Source: Chitinophaga fulva
Lineage (GTDB): Bacteria; Bacteroidota; Bacteroidia; Chitinophagales; Chitinophagaceae
DNA length: 64,000 nucleotides
Assembly: GCF_012927205.1 (NCBI RefSeq)
Contig: NZ_JABBGC010000001.1
Location: 3,534,810-3,598,809 of the forward strand
Direction: 5' to 3'
Below, piece by piece: positions 61,739-64,000 of the stretch. The notes beneath the pieces were generated by a model. The model made no database searches, was not told where the DNA came from, and saw nothing but the letters and a program-made list of their open reading frames with translations. The translations under genes were made by a program, and so were the position numbers. Positions within the stretch are counted from its first letter, which is position 1. Every line of letters starts with the position of its first letter.

Positions 61739-63306
61739 ACCTGAACCTTACTTTGCTTGATGCTGTTATTTTCGGCGCCTATATCCTCGGCGTTATCGGC
61801 CTGGGTATTTATGCTTCCCGGAAGGCGCAGCAGACTAAACGTGATTATTTTCTCGCAGGCGACAAACTGCCCTGGTGGATGATCGGCGGCAGCATCATTG
61901 CTGCCAATATCAGCAGCCATCACCTGGTAGGCGCTATGGGCATGGCTTACAGCCGAGGCTTTGTCGCTATCGCCATGGAATGGGGCGCCATCCTGATGGG
62001 ATTTAACGCGCTGCTATGGATATTCCTGCCTTTTTATATCCGCAACGGTTTTTATACCGTGCCGGAATTTCTGGAAAAACGTTTCGGTACGGCCGCCAGG
62101 GCCACTTATGCTGGCCTGATCCTGTTGACCTACGTGCTGGTGGAAATCAGTGCGGTATTGTATCTGGGTGCATTATCACTACACTCGCTGCTGGGCATCT
62201 CTGTCATGCCCTGTGTGGTGATACTGGCTGTCATCACCGGTATATACACCATCGCAGGTGGATTGCGCGCGGTGATATACACCGAGATGTTGCAGTTGGT
62301 CGTACTGGTGATGGGTGGCATTGCGCTTACTATCGCCACGGTAAATGCCGCTGGTGGCATGAGTGCGGTTACAGATACGATGAAGGACTGGGACCTTATC
62401 CTGCCGGCCAACGATCCCGATTTTCCGTGGACGATGTATCTCGGTGGGGTACTTTGTATCAGTGTGTTTTATTGTGCTACGAACCAGTTCATCGTGCAAC
62501 GGGTACTGGCGGCTAAGAATGAATGGCATGCCCGCATGGGCGTGGTGTTTGGCGATTACCTGAAGTTCCTGGTGCCTTTGATCATTACCGTACCAGCGCT
62601 GGTAGCGCCCAGGCTTTTCCCGGACCTGGAAAAGCCGGACCTGTTGTTTCCCACGCTGGTGGAGAAGTTGTTGCCTACGGGGCTCGTTGGGTTGGTCATG
62701 GCCGGACTTATCGCAGCGGTGATGTCGCATCTTTCCGGTGCTATCAATTCCTGCACCACCATCCTGACGGTAGATATTTACCTGCCTTACTTCCGTAAGA
62801 AAGCTACCGACATAGAGGCAGTACGTTTTGGCCGGTGGGCCGGCGCGGTGATCATCGTGATTGGTATCCTGTGCACAGGGCTGTTCCTGACGCAATCCAA
62901 AAAACCGGTGTTCCTGTACCTGATGAATGCCTATGGGTTGTTTACACCCGGCATTGCAGCGATGTTCCTGCTGGGCATTCTTTGGAAACGTACGACGCAT
63001 GCAGGTGCGCTGGCAGCGGGCATTCTGACTATTCCGATGTCTATCGCCATGGAGATCGTTTTCCCGGCGATGCCTTTCTTTAACCGCACCGGTATTGTTT
63101 TCTGGACCTGCGTAGTGCTGTGCATCGTCGTAAGTCTGCTCACGAAACCGGTACCTGAAGCACAACTGAAAGGACTGATCTGGAACCGCGAAAGCCTGAA
63201 ACTGCCTCCCGATCTGTTACTGCAGTCACGGGGCATACGCAACCCTACTTTGTGGTGGGCGCTGATAACAGGCGTGGTGTTGTATTTCTATATCGTGTAT
63301 GCTTAA
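61735..63306 (+). CDS. Sodium/solute symporter (SSS family)
   Basis: This 523-aa integral membrane protein has about 13-14 hydrophobic segments. The SSS signature region is present: ASRKAQQTKRDYFLAGDKLP, WWMIGGSIIAANISSHHLVG, AMGMAYSRGFVAIAMEWGAI. GLVGLVMAGLIAAVMSHLSG, AINSCTTILTVDIYLPYF fits the Na+-site helix region. It imports the pathway's sugar acid or glycoside across the inner membrane with sodium. It is the last gene of the GntR-controlled operon, coupled to the ceramidase-like gene. Confidence 0.92.
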   Translation: MNLNLTLLDAVIFGAYILGVIGLGIYASRKAQQTKRDYFLAGDKLPWWMIGGSIIAANISSHHLVGAMGMAYSRGFVAIAMEWGAILMGFNALLWIFLPFYIRNGFYTVPEFLEKRFGTAARATYAGLILLTYVLVEISAVLYLGALSLHSLLGISVMPCVVILAVITGIYTIAGGLRAVIYTEMLQLVVLVMGGIALTIATVNAAGGMSAVTDTMKDWDLILPANDPDFPWTMYLGGVLCISVFYCATNQFIVQRVLAAKNEWHARMGVVFGDYLKFLVPLIITVPALVAPRLFPDLEKPDLLFPTLVEKLLPTGLVGLVMAGLIAAVMSHLSGAINSCTTILTVDIYLPYFRKKATDIEAVRFGRWAGAVIIVIGILCTGLFLTQSKKPVFLYLMNAYGLFTPGIAAMFLLGILWKRTTHAGALAAGILTIPMSIAMEIVFPAMPFFNRTGIVFWTCVVLCIVVSLLTKPVPEAQLKGLIWNRESLKLPPDLLLQSRGIRNPTLWWALITGVVLYFYIVYA

Positions 63307-63317
63307 CTATGATGGCC

Positions 63318-63440
63318 ATGATTATTGCTGATGCTCCTGATTTACGGAGATCGAAGTGGAGATCGACATAAAAATAAAAAACACCCCTTGTTTTTTGTCT
63401 GTTCTAATCTCCGCTAATCAGGAGCATCAGCAATAATCAT
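63318..63440. repeat. Large inverted repeat with inner bidirectional terminator
   Basis: The arms 63318-63351 and 63407-63440 are 34 bases each, complementary except for two positions, with a 55-base loop. The loop contains a second hairpin (AAAAACA-CCCC-TTGTTTTT, ~63377-63396) that would end transcription from both sides. Each arm carries the CTGATGCTCCTGAT-N4-GGAGAT motif also seen at 46996. The convergent regulator's stop codon lies in the right arm. Confidence 0.8.
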
Positions 63441-64000
63441 GATCATCACAGTTATAGAAAGCATGATTCTCTTTGGTGATAATATCAATTGGCATAAAAT
63501 GCGTTTTCTCTACCGGTACTTTCATCACGAGGTGCTGGTAGAGCGCCATAATACCGCGATAGCCCTGTTCCTGCGGCTGTTGGCAAATGAGAAAGTCAAT
63601 GTGGCCCTGATCGAGGCGTGACACATTTTCTTTGGTGAAGTCATAGCCAATGAGCAGGATGTCTTTATCGATTCCCTTTTTTTCGAGATAACGGGAAACG
63701 GCGGCTACCCTGGAATTGGTGACGAAAATAGCGCGTACGTCTGCATGTTGTTGCAGTGCTTTCGAGAGTTCTTTTTCAATAGATGCCTGATCGGTTTGAC
63801 GGATATCTTTTTTGACAATGGGGCGTTTGGTGTCCTGGAAGTAAGCGCGTAAACCCTCTTCCTTACGGAGCAGGTGGTGATGGTCTTCTATCTCGTGGGA
63901 GATATTGAGTACCAGTACCCGCGCATTACGGGGAGTACAATAGCGGATTAGTTGCCCGGCCTGATAGCCGCTGCGGAACAGGTCCGGGCCGATGTAACAA
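63427..64000 (-). CDS. LacI-family regulator, C-terminal part (5' end outside window)
   Basis: The frame is open from the right edge to a TGA at 63427-63429, giving 190 residues of the effector-binding half. They read as a periplasmic-binding-protein-like domain: CYIGPDLFRSGYQAGQLIRY, VLVLNISHEIEDHHHLLRKE, VRAIFVTNSRVAAVSRYLEK, ILLIGYDFTKENVSRLDQGH, and FLICQQPQEQGYRGIMALYQ, the last being the typical Q-x-P-x-E-x-G end motif of LacI regulators. The DNA-binding domain would lie beyond base 64000. A LacI regulator next to a sugar operon suggests a second, separate sugar signal. It is convergent with the symporter gene. Confidence 0.85.
   Translation of the reverse strand, partial: CYIGPDLFRSGYQAGQLIRYCTPRNARVLVLNISHEIEDHHHLLRKEEGLRAYFQDTKRPIVKKDIRQTDQASIEKELSKALQQHADVRAIFVTNSRVAAVSRYLEKKGIDKDILLIGYDFTKENVSRLDQGHIDFLICQQPQEQGYRGIMALYQHLVMKVPVEKTHFMPIDIITKENHAFYNCDDHDYC

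Noticed and set aside
62179..63165. 328-aa open frame on the minus strand
   Set aside because: It is antisense to the symporter gene, extremely rich in His/Arg/Gln, with no recognisable fold.

Overview
The window comes from a Bacteroidota chromosome, most likely a Chitinophaga-like member of the Chitinophagaceae. The evidence is a SusC/SusD pair, signal peptides ending in -AQ, TAnnTTTG-type -7 boxes, Bacteroidota-style RHS proteins and a PUL-like sugar locus. No rRNA, tRNA, CRISPR array, transposase or integrase was seen.

Region A (1-12.5 kb) is a tight plus-strand gene train: the end of a beta-barrel-like outer-membrane protein, a secreted TANFOR-like protein, a giant SpvB/RHS-like protein with a PA14-like module, a small lipocalin-like protein, a 1148-aa Ig-rich adhesin-like protein with a YD-type C-terminus, and a secreted LolA-like protein. 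It leads directly into Rhs1.

Region B (12.5-33 kb) holds two giant Rhs proteins (2749 and 2784 aa) whose first ~2440 residues are near-copies, including what looks like a seven-bladed propeller. Their C-terminal toxin tips are unrelated, and each is followed by a candidate immunity gene. Between them lie an orphan Rhs tip with its own candidate immunity gene, a small secreted protein and a broken fibre gene. A 163-bp tract of the orphan tip matches Rhs2 at all but two positions, while Rhs1 is clearly divergent there. This is a footprint of tip exchange.

Region C (33-42.5 kb) is an array of secreted, phage-fibre-like proteins. They share an N-terminal module (YQIRADSVRIYN...) and mostly end in an S74-type intramolecular chaperone with a Ser-Lys dyad. 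Four are intact, one is interrupted by a TGG-to-TGA nonsense codon, one (in region B) is frameshifted, and at least two fossil fragments remain. The order Rhs - tip - immunity - small secreted protein - fibre occurs twice, so the whole module appears to have been duplicated.

Region D (42.5-50.1 kb) is mixed housekeeping and accessory: a truncated globin with a divergent HxlR regulator, an unknown protein, a GH78 alpha-L-rhamnosidase, a DUF1835/DUF3658-type protein, an ArsR regulator with palindromic operators followed by an AHSA1/SRPBCC protein, a SMI1-like protein and a TlpA-like thioredoxin.

Region E (50.2-64 kb) is a catabolic locus: a GntR/FCD regulator, a long inverted-repeat operator over a promoter, then SusC, SusD, a pectate-lyase-3-like beta-helix protein, a class III aminotransferase, an enolase-superfamily acid-sugar dehydratase, an SDR dehydrogenase, a neutral-ceramidase-like protein and a sodium/solute symporter. 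A convergent LacI-type regulator runs off the right edge. A 34-bp-arm inverted repeat separates symporter and regulator; its motif recurs at the end of the rhamnosidase gene and supplies the stop codon of both the rhamnosidase and the regulator.
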